A stretch of DNA of 64,000 nt from assembly GCA_002928535.1 (NCBI GenBank), contig PERG01000001.1, positions 62,001 to 126,000 on the forward strand, read 5' to 3'. The DNA comes from Methylotenera sp. (GTDB lineage: Bacteria > Pseudomonadota > Gammaproteobacteria > Burkholderiales > Methylophilaceae). A program made the translations under genes and the position numbers. The notes under the pieces are model-generated. The model saw only the letters and a list, made by a program, of their open reading frames with translations. It ran no database searches and was not told the DNA's origin. Each line of letters begins with the position of its first letter. The first letter of the stretch is position 1. Shown here in pieces: positions 53,301 to 62,808 of this stretch.

Positions 53301-55494
53301 AACTGAGCAAGCTGTAGACAGAGAGTTGCTGGGCCTTTTCCTGGAAGAAGCCCGCGAACTTGTACCGCAAGTTGGACGTGATTTGCGCGCATGGCGTTCA
53401 AGTCCCCAGGAAGCAGAATTTCCAGATTCCTTGCAACGTGCACTTCATACGCTTAAAGGTAGCGCACGGATGGCTGGGCAAACGAATATTGGCGACAGCG
53501 TCCATAATATGGAAGACCGCGTAATTCGTGCGCTTAAACATAAAGTCACGCTTGATGACTTTGATGAGATGTTTGTAGAGTTTGACCGCATTGGCTATAT
53601 GCTGGAAGACGTTTCCGGGGATGTTAAAGTCAATGCGCCGAGTATCGGTACGCCGGCTAAAGTCACTGCGCCTACGCGGTCTACAGACCGTAAAGCACAA
53701 TTCTTGCGTATGCGAGCGGACGTGCTGGACCGACTCATCAATGAAGCTGGTGAAGTGTCTATTATGCGTTCACGGATGGATCGTGAAATGCAGAACTTCA
53801 AGCAGTCCTCTTCAGATTTAACGGATAGTATTACCCGGCTTCGTAGTTATCTGCGTGAACTTGAAATTGAGGCTGAAACCCAACTTCAATCACGTATGAG
53901 CTTGCTGCAAGAAGCTAATGAAGCTTTTGACCCGCTTGAGTTCGACCGATTCACACGTTTGCAAGAGCTGACCCGTATGATGGCCGAGAGCGTAAACGAC
54001 GTGGCTACAATTCAACACGGATTGTTACTCAATTTGGACCAGACTGACGCTGCATTGCAGCAACAGAACCGCATGAACCGTGAATTGCAACAAGGCCTAA
54101 TGGGCGTACGTATGTTGCCTTTCTCTACCATCTCTGAGCGTTTGCAACGTATTGTGCGCCAGACTGCGCGTGAATTAAATAAGCGCGTGGAGATGACCGT
54201 TGAAGGTGAAGGTACGGAAATGGATCGCGGCGTTCTGGATAAAATGGGCGCACCGCTGGAACATCTGCTGCGCAATGCTGTGGCGCATGGCCTGGAATCT
54301 CCAGAAGAGCGCAAGCGTTTAGGTAAGCCTGAAGTCGGTCATATCAAGCTCAAAATTAGTACGGAAAACGATGAGATCACCTTAGTGATCACTGATGACG
54401 GGTCGGGAATTAATCTAAACAAAGTCAGGCAGAAAGCCATTGATAATGGCATGTTTACTGCGGATCAAGAGTTATCGGATCAAGCCCTCATGGCGGTAAT
54501 TTTTGAGGCTGGTTTTTCTACTGCCGATTCTGTATCGCAAATTGCTGGTCGCGGTGTAGGCCTGGATGCTGTACGAAGCGATATTGCCGCACTCGGTGGC
54601 CGTATCGATGTAAGTAACGTCGTTGGCATGGGCGCTATGTTTAATATCTACTTGCCGGTGACTTTGTCTGTGGCACAAGTGGTAATGGTGCGCATCGCTA
54701 ATAAAACTTTTGCGATCCCATCTGTGATGGTCGAACAAGTACAGAAATTGAAACAGCCTGATCTATTAAAAGCCTATCAAACACATCGTATCGATTGGGC
54801 CGAGCGTGAATATCCGCTGCATTTCCTGGCCAAGCTGATCGGAGATGTAGACCATATTGCCGAGCACCATATTTATACACCTGTGCTGTTGTTACGTAGT
54901 GGTACTTATCGGACTGCAGTTCACGTGGATGACATTATCGGTAACCAAGAGGTTGTGATGAAGGTCATCGGTACACAGTTGACACATGTGCCGGGCATGA
55001 TTGGCGCTACTGTACTAGGGGATGGTGCAATCGTATTGGTCATCAATCCGGTACAGTTGGCTAACCGCGAGGTATTGTCAATCGGCGCCGTAAAAGTGAC
55101 TACTTTTGCGCCTGTGGTTGAAGAAACTAAACGTGTGGCATTGGTGGTGGATGATTCGCTTACCATGCGTAAAGTATTATCACGTTTGCTGGAGCGGGAA
55201 GATTTTGAGGTCATTACTGCTAATGATGGAATGGACGCGATTCAGAAGCTGCAGCTACATACGCCAGATATCATTTTGACTGATATTGAAATGCCACGTA
55301 TGGATGGATTCGAGTTTTCACGACATGTACGTGATAATGTCAAAACTTCAAAAGTGCCACTCATTGTCATTAGCTCCCGTACTGCTGAAAAACACCGTAA
55401 CGTTGCTAGTCAGTTGGGCGTTAATGCTTTCTTGGGTAAACCTGTGCAAGATGATGAGCTTATTCAACAAGTTAATGCATTGCTGAATAAATAA
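50338..55494 (+). CDS. chpA: hybrid chemotaxis kinase ChpA with several Hpt domains and a receiver
   Basis: The protein has 1718 residues. The N-terminal half holds Hpt-type domains: degenerate (THLYQVSGALDMVGL, ~residue 45), then RRAYHTLKGSGRT (~690), RRAAHTLGSNALA (~825) and QRALHTLKGSARMAG (~1038). CheA core: dimerisation region, HATPase (LEHLLRNAVAHGLE, DDGSGINL, GRGVGLDAV), CheW-like domain, and a C-terminal receiver with VVDDSLTMRK, LTDIEMPRMDGFE and GKPV. It phosphorylates PilG/PilH and governs type IV pilus activity. It is shorter than Pseudomonas ChpA (about 2470 aa, as I recall), so has fewer Hpt modules. Confidence 0.93.
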   Translation: MPEAFDTGPLSWVKDEIDQSLKKVLASYQAVLDKPEDFASLRFTETHLYQVSGALDMVGLEGCKRFCSEIEKITSKLEKQIIPVTESIMTDVMHAVETLGQYLQELLNGMPDVPTRLYPSLKPLVEAQGETLEESDLFFPDTSNSAPKNLPSNPIDESAVPIFIAEQRANFQKSLLDWLRTKDSEALHRMGQAIQNVQQVQQKNAQRTLWWAATAFNDALAQEKIAQHTGAKKLCRRLDQQLRNMSIGDTKAPSQLLREVLYYVAISDRSSEAISHVKDAFELDELLPQDRLNETHAVSAAVERAALAQLNAELPHLKDLWASISPTYSHDLEGFVEKLNNASSVQTNLNNQHVVKLFSTLLATAQALQTDHSKINDSVLIEIAAALNLLEYIGEHYQQLDAEAHQKINTQVSRLQSMMEGTQLMPAVDAFSTNKLDASVVDAVAKQILQALQIVEKSLDTFFRDQASAAVLDEVAKPLQQVAAAFDMLELAVPKAIARLSALYAEHFKQDAQQLDSSQFELVAESLSMLGIYAEELPNTRVESEKALTGALQRLEQNAVLLGLTQDETPEADVVIEAHVAPEVNEISMDDFAEIDMQQNMDDEVIEYVTFKTPTIEENEPEVAASIESGAETVTDIALDPELQDIFLTEAEEVLATLAQYQQTLRVNATDSEALIEVRRAYHTLKGSGRTVGLSGMGEVAWSVEKLLNILMERKLSPTPAQLAFIEKVSAEFSGWVDRLQSDQMVTLSPVLFLQEAAALEQDTDGVAIPAQKEEVLIGGTRKLSKAFFNIFINEAQQHLQTLIEAQASLQAGIDELPTTESRRAAHTLGSNALAAGFKQIGELARALERWLDEHTSAWTEQHVTLYANVVKALEDGLEKAKALKNPKSARALIIALSESTENMQAVATQKAEAAVIDAKKPGRRAKAKAESVVEAVDQPKLSDMISSEAVISEPAPISQAPAELPSSTIEEMPVESPVEERVMDDSITEQAVDRELLGLFLEEARELVPQVGRDLRAWRSSPQEAEFPDSLQRALHTLKGSARMAGQTNIGDSVHNMEDRVIRALKHKVTLDDFDEMFVEFDRIGYMLEDVSGDVKVNAPSIGTPAKVTAPTRSTDRKAQFLRMRADVLDRLINEAGEVSIMRSRMDREMQNFKQSSSDLTDSITRLRSYLRELEIEAETQLQSRMSLLQEANEAFDPLEFDRFTRLQELTRMMAESVNDVATIQHGLLLNLDQTDAALQQQNRMNRELQQGLMGVRMLPFSTISERLQRIVRQTARELNKRVEMTVEGEGTEMDRGVLDKMGAPLEHLLRNAVAHGLESPEERKRLGKPEVGHIKLKISTENDEITLVITDDGSGINLNKVRQKAIDNGMFTADQELSDQALMAVIFEAGFSTADSVSQIAGRGVGLDAVRSDIAALGGRIDVSNVVGMGAMFNIYLPVTLSVAQVVMVRIANKTFAIPSVMVEQVQKLKQPDLLKAYQTHRIDWAEREYPLHFLAKLIGDVDHIAEHHIYTPVLLLRSGTYRTAVHVDDIIGNQEVVMKVIGTQLTHVPGMIGATVLGDGAIVLVINPVQLANREVLSIGAVKVTTFAPVVEETKRVALVVDDSLTMRKVLSRLLEREDFEVITANDGMDAIQKLQLHTPDIILTDIEMPRMDGFEFSRHVRDNVKTSKVPLIVISSRTAEKHRNVASQLGVNAFLGKPVQDDELIQQVNALLNK

Positions 55495-55499
55495 CTACT

Positions 55500-55527
55500 T
55501 TGGTAGCCGGAATGGCTACCAATTTTG
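55500..55527 (+). terminator. intrinsic terminator after chpA
   Basis: TTGGTAGCC-GGAAT-GGCTACCAATTTT: 9-base stem, 5-base loop and four T, six bases after the chpA stop. Confidence 0.85.
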
Positions 55528-55575
55528 TCTGTCAAATTTACGTATTCATTGCTTCAATAAGGTAAAATTTGCCTT

Positions 55576-58500
55576 ATGTCGTCTGCTATCACATCCCCTT
55601 TAGAATCACCTCAATTCGTTCACCTGCGTTGCCATAGCGAGTACTCGATTGTGGATGGGATTGTCCGCATTGATGATTATGTTAGTCACGCCATGAATGA
55701 TTGCATGCCAGCATTGGCGCTCACTGACCTGAGCAATCTTTTTGGGGCAATCAAGTTTTATAAATCAGCCCGGGCTAAAGGCATCAAGCCTATTATCGGT
55801 TGCGATATCTGGCTGGAAAACGCGCTTAATCGTGACCAGCCAAGCCGCCTATTGTTACTCTGTCAATCGCATGCCGGTTATTTATTGCTATGTCAGTTGT
55901 TAAGTCGCGCCTTTCTCAATAATCAATATCGCGGGCGCGCAGAATTCAAACGCGAATGGTTTGAGGAATGCGGTACAGAAGGTCTACTACTCATTTCTGG
56001 CGGTGTTGCAGGCGATGTTGGACAGGCATGTTTACAAAACAACATGGGTTTAGCCCGCAAACTGGCAAGTGCATGGCAAGTACTTTTTCCTGATCGTTAT
56101 TATTTAGAAGTGCAGCGTGTGGCGGCAGAAGGCAGTAAATCCACTGAAGAAATCTATATACAACACATACGTGCCTTAGCCAATGTACTGACGTTACCTG
56201 TGGTAGCGACACATCCTATTCAATTCACGACGCCTGATGATTTCCGGGCGCATGAAGCCCGCACCTGTATTGCAGAAGGGTATATTCTCGCCGACAGTCG
56301 TCGACCCAAGAATTTCACCACTGAACAATATTTTAAAACGCAAGCGCAAATGGCAGCGTTATTTGCAGACATGCCGGAAGCATTGCAAAACAGTGTAGAA
56401 ATTGCCAAACGCTGCAACTTAATGCTTACTTTAGGCAAAAATTACCTGCCTAATTTCCCCACGCCTAATAACGAAAGTCTCAATGACTACCTGATTGCAG
56501 CTGCAAGAAAAGGGTTAGAAGAGCGATTAACCGTTCTATATCCCGATGAAAATATACGTGCGGTCAAAAGGCCTACTTATAGTGACAGGCTAGATTTTGA
56601 AACCCAAGTCATTAACCAGATGGGGTTTGCAGGTTACTTTTTGATTGTTGCCGACTTTATCAATTGGGCCAAGAACAATGGTGTTCCCGTTGGCCCGGGT
56701 CGCGGTTCCGGTGCAGGCTCTGTCGTTGCGTACAGCCTGGGTATTACTGATCTTGATCCGCTTGAATACAATTTATTGTTTGAACGCTTCCTGAATCCGG
56801 ATCGGGTATCCATGCCCGACTTCGACATCGACTTTTGCCAGGAAGGACGCGATCGTGTTATCGATTACGTTAAGCAAAAATACGGCATGGATGCGGTAGC
56901 GCAAATCGCTACCTTCGGTACCATGGCTGCGAAAGCGGTGATCCGCGATGTGGGCCGTGTGCTGGATTTGCCATTTAATTTTGTGGATGGCATCGCTAAA
57001 TTGATTCCGCTCGAGTTGGGTATTACTTTATCCGATGCCCTGGTCAAAGAACCGCAAATGGCTGAACGCCGGGCTAACGAAGAAGAAGTGCATGAGCTGC
57101 TTGAGTTGGCGTTAAGGCTGGAAGGCTTGGTTCGAAACGTCGGTATGCATGCGGGGGGTGTGCTTATATCACCGGGCAAGATCTCAGACTTTTCACCGAT
57201 CTATTGCCAGCCAGATGGCGGCAGTCTGGTGAGTCAATACGATAAAGACGATGTTGAAGCTGTCGGCCTCGTTAAGTTCGACTTTTTAGGTTTGCGTACC
57301 CTCACGATTTTAGATATGGCGTTAGTCAACGCGAATAGACAACGTGCAGACGCAAACTTACCGCCATTGTCTTTTGACACATTGCCACTGAATGATAAAG
57401 CCACTTTCCAGCTGCTTAAAACGGCTAACACTACTGCGGTGTTCCAACTAGAGTCGCGCGGTATGAAGGACATGCTCAAACAAGCGATGCCGGATTGTTT
57501 TGAGGACATTATTGCTTTGGTGGCTTTATACCGCCCGGGTCCGATGGACCTGATCCCGGATTTCTGCCGCCGTAAGCACGGTAAACAACGCGTCGAATAT
57601 CCACACCCATTGACCGAACCTATCCTCAAAGAAACCTATGGGATTGCGGTGTACCAAGAGCAGGTAATGCAGATTGCGCAAGTCGTCGCCGGTTATAGTC
57701 TTGGTGGTGCCGATCTGTTGCGCCGCGCCATGGGTAAGAAGAAAAAAGAAGAGATGGATGCCCAGCGCAAAATCTTTACCGAGGGTGCAGTCAAGAATGA
57801 CATGACTGAACGTCAGGCCAGCGAACTATTCGATTTGCTGGAAAAATTTGCCGGGTATGGTTTCAATAAATCCCACGCGGCGGCCTATGCGCTGGTTGCC
57901 TATCATACTGCGTATCTGAAAGCGCATTACCCAGCCGCCTTTCTCGCAGCCACCATGTCGGCTGACATGAATAACACTGACAGTGTGCATATCTTTTATA
58001 ACGATTGTGCACCCAATCAAGTAGAAGTGTTACCACCGGACGTAAACTTGAGTGAGTTTAAATTTACGCCGATTAGCAATAAGCAGATTTTATATGGATT
58101 AGGTGCTGTTAAAGGCACAGGCTGGGCTGCGATTGAAGTCATCCTTCAGGCCCGCCGCCAGGATGGACCTTTTAAAGATTTATTTGATTTCTGCAATCGC
58201 CTGGATTTGCGCAAAGTTAACCGTCGCGTGATCGAATCTTTAATCCGTGCCGGTGCATTTGACCGCTTGGCCCCTAGCCGTAGCGCTTTGCTGGCAGGCG
58301 TTGCACTTGCTATAAGTGCAGCCGAACAGAAGAGCGCCAATAGTGGGCAAAATAGCCTATTTGGTGAGGCTGCTGATAGTGCGGTGCATGTGTTGCCGAA
58401 TGTACCGGCCTGGACTGAACAGCAACGTTTATTAGAAGAAAAAGCTGCTTTGGGTTTTTATTTCAGTGGACATCCTTATTGGGCCTATCAAAAAGACTTA

Positions 58501-59058
58501 AGTCCTTTTATCAACACCACACTGGCAAATCTCTCGCCCAAAGAGCAACCGCAGTTATTAGCAGGAATTGTGGCTGGCGTACGTGTGCGGATGACGGCAC
58601 GTGGCAAGATGGCAATTGTCGGGATTGATGATGGCACTACGCGCGTAGAGGTCGTGGTTGGCAGTGAGTTGCTGAATCAGTCACAGCACTTACTGAAAGA
58701 AGACCAGCTCATTATTGTGGAAGGCCGAGTGAGCCACGATGAGTTTTCCGGCGGCATACGCGTAAATGCCAGAAAGATGCACAATCTTTCCGGTTTAAGG
58801 AATAGTCGTGCCAGTTTCCTCAAGATTTCATGTAATGGCCAAGCTGACGCTGTTAAGCTCAAGTCGATTCTTAGACCTTATTGCAAGACGGCCTCGGAAG
58901 AGGAGCGAGGTTGTGCTGTGAAAGTGGAATACCATAACCAGCGAAGCAAAGTTGAATTGATGCTGGGCAATGACTGGCGTGTGGATTTACACGATGAATT
59001 GATTGCAGGCTTAACTGAATGGTTAAGCCGTGACAACGTAAAAATCCTATATAATTGA
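55576..59058 (+). CDS. dnaE: DNA polymerase III alpha subunit
   Basis: The replicative polymerase, 1160 residues (normal for DnaE1). PHP domain from [16 protein letters not shown]; polymerase active site [14 protein letters not shown] and [16 protein letters not shown] (catalytic Asp pair), with the third Asp expected near [17 protein letters not shown]. Helix-hairpin-helix ([15 protein letters not shown]) and OB fold ([16 protein letters not shown]-like) follow. The ATG 55576 fits the conserved start. Confidence 0.96.
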   Translation: MSSAITSPLESPQFVHLRCHSEYSIVDGIVRIDDYVSHAMNDCMPALALTDLSNLFGAIKFYKSARAKGIKPIIGCDIWLENALNRDQPSRLLLLCQSHAGYLLLCQLLSRAFLNNQYRGRAEFKREWFEECGTEGLLLISGGVAGDVGQACLQNNMGLARKLASAWQVLFPDRYYLEVQRVAAEGSKSTEEIYIQHIRALANVLTLPVVATHPIQFTTPDDFRAHEARTCIAEGYILADSRRPKNFTTEQYFKTQAQMAALFADMPEALQNSVEIAKRCNLMLTLGKNYLPNFPTPNNESLNDYLIAAARKGLEERLTVLYPDENIRAVKRPTYSDRLDFETQVINQMGFAGYFLIVADFINWAKNNGVPVGPGRGSGAGSVVAYSLGITDLDPLEYNLLFERFLNPDRVSMPDFDIDFCQEGRDRVIDYVKQKYGMDAVAQIATFGTMAAKAVIRDVGRVLDLPFNFVDGIAKLIPLELGITLSDALVKEPQMAERRANEEEVHELLELALRLEGLVRNVGMHAGGVLISPGKISDFSPIYCQPDGGSLVSQYDKDDVEAVGLVKFDFLGLRTLTILDMALVNANRQRADANLPPLSFDTLPLNDKATFQLLKTANTTAVFQLESRGMKDMLKQAMPDCFEDIIALVALYRPGPMDLIPDFCRRKHGKQRVEYPHPLTEPILKETYGIAVYQEQVMQIAQVVAGYSLGGADLLRRAMGKKKKEEMDAQRKIFTEGAVKNDMTERQASELFDLLEKFAGYGFNKSHAAAYALVAYHTAYLKAHYPAAFLAATMSADMNNTDSVHIFYNDCAPNQVEVLPPDVNLSEFKFTPISNKQILYGLGAVKGTGWAAIEVILQARRQDGPFKDLFDFCNRLDLRKVNRRVIESLIRAGAFDRLAPSRSALLAGVALAISAAEQKSANSGQNSLFGEAADSAVHVLPNVPAWTEQQRLLEEKAALGFYFSGHPYWAYQKDLSPFINTTLANLSPKEQPQLLAGIVAGVRVRMTARGKMAIVGIDDGTTRVEVVVGSELLNQSQHLLKEDQLIIVEGRVSHDEFSGGIRVNARKMHNLSGLRNSRASFLKISCNGQADAVKLKSILRPYCKTASEEERGCAVKVEYHNQRSKVELMLGNDWRVDLHDELIAGLTEWLSRDNVKILYN

Positions 59059-59107
59059 GCCAGATTTTTTAGATGATCCAGAATTTATATATGATGAAAT
59101 TAAGCGC

Positions 59108-60079
59108 ATGAAAATAAGTTACCTAGATTTTGAGCAACCTATCGCAGAACTTGAAGCCAAGATTGAAGGCCTTCAATCGGCCCATAACGACCATGATCAG
59201 TTGGACATATCCCGTGAGCTGACTGCCTTGCAAAAAAAGAATCAAAAGCTCTCTGAAGATATCTATGGCAACTTAACAGCCTGGCAAATTTCCCAATTAG
59301 CCCGCCATCCACAACGTCCTTATACTTTGGATTATATTCAAGGGATGTTCACAGAGTTTGAAGAATTGCATGGTGACCGTGCGTTCTCAGATGATCCTGC
59401 TATTGTCGGCGGTTTGGCAAGATTTGAAGGCGAACCAGTAATGGTCATAGGCCACCAAAAAGGCCGTGATGTGAAAGAGCGCCAATACCGTAATTTTGGT
59501 ATGCCACGCCCTGAAGGTTATCGTAAAGCTTTGCGACTTTATCGCTTGGCTGAGAAATTTGGTATTCCGATCATTACATTGATTGATACTCCAGGTGCAT
59601 ATCCAGGCATTGGCGCTGAAGAGCGTGGCCAGTCCGAAGCGATTGCGCGTAATCTCTATGTAATGGCAGAACTGAAAACGCCTATTATCGGGGTGATTAT
59701 CGGTGAGGGCGGTTCTGGTGGTGCCCTGGCTTTAGGCGTAGTTGATCAATTGCTGATGCTGCAATACGGTACTTACTCAGTCATTTCCCCGGAAGGCTGT
59801 GCTTCCATTCTATATAAAAGCGCAGATAAAGCGTCTGTTGCAGCAGAGTCTTTGGCAATTACAGCAGATCGTCTCAAAGTACTAGGCTTGGTTGATCGTA
59901 TTGTTACAGAACCCTTAGGTGGTGCACACCGTGCGCCTGAAGTGGTGATGGGAAGCTTACGGGCAGCATTGAAAGAAGAGCTAGCACGCCTCAAGGCTAA
60001 GTCTATTAAGTCATTGTTAGTAACGCGTCATGAACGATTAATGGGCTATGGCAAATTCAAAGAAGTCCCTGGCAAATAA
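59108..60079 (+). CDS. accA: acetyl-CoA carboxylase carboxyltransferase alpha subunit
   Basis: AccA with AccD moves CO2 from biotin to acetyl-CoA in fatty acid synthesis. 323 residues, normal length. Starts [18 protein letters not shown]; core [49 protein letters not shown] and [12 protein letters not shown]. Gene order dnaE-accA-tilS is common in proteobacteria. Confidence 0.96.
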   Translation: MKISYLDFEQPIAELEAKIEGLQSAHNDHDQLDISRELTALQKKNQKLSEDIYGNLTAWQISQLARHPQRPYTLDYIQGMFTEFEELHGDRAFSDDPAIVGGLARFEGEPVMVIGHQKGRDVKERQYRNFGMPRPEGYRKALRLYRLAEKFGIPIITLIDTPGAYPGIGAEERGQSEAIARNLYVMAELKTPIIGVIIGEGGSGGALALGVVDQLLMLQYGTYSVISPEGCASILYKSADKASVAAESLAITADRLKVLGLVDRIVTEPLGGAHRAPEVVMGSLRAALKEELARLKAKSIKSLLVTRHERLMGYGKFKEVPGK

Positions 60080-61433
60080 TCGCTCCGGTCCAACGGCGCC
60101 TCATCCTCTCACTTTAAAACTCCATACATTCCTAGCAGACTGCTTAAAGCCGCAGCAGCGTTTGCTGCTGGCTTTGAGTGGTGGACTGGATTCCTGCGTG
60201 TTATTGCATTTACTGGCAAATGCAAAAGCAACTATCGGCTATGAATTGCAAGCCTTGCATGTGCATCACGGCTTAAGTAATAACGCAAATGCATGGGCCA
60301 ATTTCTGTGTAGAACAGTGCCGCGAACTTCAGGTGCCATGTGAAGTGGTACAAGTGCAAGTGCCTAAAGACTCGGGCTTAGGTATTGAAAGTGCGGCACG
60401 GCGACTGCGCTACGAAATTCTGTTTAATTACCATTCAAATGGTCTCAAACCGGATTTTGTATTAACGGCCCATCATCAGGATGACCAAGCAGAAACACTG
60501 CTACTGCAAATGTTGAGAGGCGCCGGTGTTAAAGGTTTGGCAGCTATGGCCGCTGAAGATGGCTCTCGCGGCTTACTCAGGCCGTTACTGGATATTTCAC
60601 GTACAGAATTACACGACTATGCGCTGCAGCATAAGTTAACTTGGTGCGAGGATGAAAGTAATAGTGACAGCAAATTCGAACGCAATTTTTTGCGTAATGA
60701 GGTGATGCCACTGTTAACCTTACACTACCCAGCGCTAACATCAAACCTGGCGCGCACGGCAGTGCACCTTGCAGAAGCGAATAAGCTACTAGATAGCCTG
60801 GCGATGTTGGATATATCGCCTTTAGAGGATGCGAATAGTCTATGCCTATTAGGGCTAAGCCAATTAACCGAAGCGCGTGCAAAAAACGGTTTGAGATGGT
60901 GGCTGGCAAAAAACGGTATCGCCATGCCGAGTGCAGATCAATTGCAGGAAATGCTTAAGCAGCTGTTGGATGCAAAGCCAGATGCAAAGATCACCATCCA
61001 GGTATATGTCCGTGATTTGACCGAAACTAAAAACATCAAACGTTATCAGCAGCGTGCCTATCTGGTTGAACCCGTGCAGGCGCTAACTTACGACGTATTG
61101 TGGCAGGGTGAGTCTGAAATTGAATTGGCAGATCGTAGCCGGTTAATTTTTAATAAAACCACTGGTACGGGCCTCGCAGTAAAGCACGGATTAGCTAAAT
61201 TACGTGTTACCAACCGTAAGGGGGGCGAGCGCTTCAAACCCAATGCCCTTAAGCCTACTCGCACCTTAAAACATTTGTTGCAAGAAGCCAATATACCGCC
61301 GTGGCAACGCGAACAATTGCCGCTGATCTATTGGCAGGATAGTCTGGCTTATGTGCCCGGCATCGGCATTGCACATGAACTCCAAGCGGCAGAAGATGAG
61401 CCTGGGCTGGAAATTATCTGGCAGCCTGCTTAA
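60048..61433 (+). CDS. tilS: tRNA(Ile)-lysidine synthase TilS
   Basis: TilS converts C34 of tRNA-Ile2 to lysidine so it reads AUA. 461 residues. PP-loop [16 protein letters not shown] (~residue 40), [34 protein letters not shown] and a C-terminal KGGERFKP...[22 protein letters not shown] domain. The start overlaps accA by 32 bases; no later ATG/GTG/TTG lies before the conserved TLKLHTFL, so I keep ATG 60048. Confidence 0.93.
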   Translation: MANSKKSLANNRSGPTAPHPLTLKLHTFLADCLKPQQRLLLALSGGLDSCVLLHLLANAKATIGYELQALHVHHGLSNNANAWANFCVEQCRELQVPCEVVQVQVPKDSGLGIESAARRLRYEILFNYHSNGLKPDFVLTAHHQDDQAETLLLQMLRGAGVKGLAAMAAEDGSRGLLRPLLDISRTELHDYALQHKLTWCEDESNSDSKFERNFLRNEVMPLLTLHYPALTSNLARTAVHLAEANKLLDSLAMLDISPLEDANSLCLLGLSQLTEARAKNGLRWWLAKNGIAMPSADQLQEMLKQLLDAKPDAKITIQVYVRDLTETKNIKRYQQRAYLVEPVQALTYDVLWQGESEIELADRSRLIFNKTTGTGLAVKHGLAKLRVTNRKGGERFKPNALKPTRTLKHLLQEANIPPWQREQLPLIYWQDSLAYVPGIGIAHELQAAEDEPGLEIIWQPA

Positions 61434-61435
61434 AG

Positions 61436-62059
61436 TTACTTTTTTAATAGCGGCTGCAAATACGGCCAGATGTTTTTTAGCATAATGACTTGCCCTTCGG
61501 CATTTGGATGTAAGCCATCTTGCAATAATAAATCTCGCTGAGCGGCCACATTATCTAAAAAGAACGGAATTAAGCTAAGTTGATAATGCTTGCTTAATTG
61601 ACGGTAGCTATTTGCGAAACCAGTTGTATATTGAGGGCCATAATTAGGTGGGATTTTCATACCAGCCAAAATAATTTTTGCACGCGTTTTTTGCATTTGC
61701 TCAATCATTGCAGTCAAGTTGTTGGTCATGGCGTTTAGCGGCAATCCGCGTAACCCGTCATTGGCGCCCAACTCCAGAATGATGATCGCGGGCTGTGTGG
61801 TTTCCAGTGTTTTCTTTAAGCGGCTAAGCCCGCCACTGGTGGTTTCACCGCTGATACTGGCATTCACGATATCATATTGATAGCCTTCATCTTTCAGCTT
61901 TTTCTGCAGTAATGCGGGCCAGCCGAATTGCTGAGGAATGCCATAAGCAGCGGAAAGACTATCGCCATAGATAAGTATTTTTGGATTTGCTGCAAAGACG
62001 GGCGTAGATAACGCAACCAAAATAAGGCCAAGCAGACTAATGAAAAATCGATTAAACAT
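61436..62059 (-). CDS. tesA: periplasmic GDSL esterase/thioesterase I (TesA-like arylesterase)
   Basis: The protein has 207 residues with a signal peptide cleaved near VFA-ANP (~23). GDSL hydrolase blocks: YGDSLSAAYG (catalytic Ser), ISGETTSGG, LGANDGLRG and DGLHPNAEG (Asp/His). It acts as a periplasmic lysophospholipase/arylesterase. Divergent from ybbA, as in E. coli; its 3' end lies 2 bases from that of tilS. Confidence 0.92.
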   Translation of the reverse strand: MFNRFFISLLGLILVALSTPVFAANPKILIYGDSLSAAYGIPQQFGWPALLQKKLKDEGYQYDIVNASISGETTSGGLSRLKKTLETTQPAIIILELGANDGLRGLPLNAMTNNLTAMIEQMQKTRAKIILAGMKIPPNYGPQYTTGFANSYRQLSKHYQLSLIPFFLDNVAAQRDLLLQDGLHPNAEGQVIMLKNIWPYLQPLLKK

Positions 62060-62109
62060 AGCATCACTATCTTGAAGTTAAATATTAAAAATAAAATGGA
62101 AAACCATTC

Positions 62110-62808
62110 ATGCAATCTTCCCTGATGATCCAAGCGCAAAACCTATATTATGAAATTAGCGGCCAGGAAAGTACGATTAAGATTTTACAGGGTTTAAACC
62201 TGAATATCGCTGCAGGAGAGCAAGTTGCCATTATTGGCAGTTCTGGTTCAGGCAAGTCTACTCTCTTGAGTCTGCTTGCAGGATTGGATGTGCCAACCTC
62301 CGGAAGCGTTCAAATCCAGCAGCAAAAGTTTAGCACGCTGGATGAAGATGGCCGTGCTGCCGTGCGAGGTCAACTCATGGGATTTGTGTTCCAGTCTTTT
62401 CAATTGCTACCATCACTCACTGCGTTAGAAAATGTGATGTTGCCGCTACAGCTGAAAAGCCAAAAAGATGCAAAAGCATTAAGCATAGAAGCATTGAACA
62501 AAGTAGGCTTATCGCATCGCGTGCAGCATTATCCTAAACAGTTATCCGGTGGCGAGCAGCAGCGTGTGGCGTTGGCCCGTGCCTTTGCGACCCAGCCCAC
62601 CATTCTTTTTGCCGATGAGCCTACGGGCAACCTGGACAATGCCACGGGTCAGATGATTATAGAGTTGCTGTTTAAGATGAATGCCGATGCTGGTACTACG
62701 CTCGTATTGGTGACCCACGATGAGCATCTGGCGAACCGCTGTCATCGTCAGCTTAAACTGGAAAACGGCGTTTTGAATGAAACTGTAAATGGATTGGCTA
62801 CAGCATGA
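62110..62808 (+). CDS. ybbA: ABC transporter ATP-binding protein YbbA (LolD/MacB type)
   Basis: The protein has 232 residues. Walker [13 protein letters not shown]-loop [22 protein letters not shown], signature [15 protein letters not shown] and Walker [13 protein letters not shown] mark the type VII (MacB/LolD/FtsE) group. The downstream permease overlaps its stop (ATGA). In E. coli the same ybbAP pair adjoins tesA; the exported or mobilised substrate is not firmly known. Confidence 0.93.
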   Translation: MQSSLMIQAQNLYYEISGQESTIKILQGLNLNIAAGEQVAIIGSSGSGKSTLLSLLAGLDVPTSGSVQIQQQKFSTLDEDGRAAVRGQLMGFVFQSFQLLPSLTALENVMLPLQLKSQKDAKALSIEALNKVGLSHRVQHYPKQLSGGEQQRVALARAFATQPTILFADEPTGNLDNATGQMIIELLFKMNADAGTTLVLVTHDEHLANRCHRQLKLENGVLNETVNGLATA

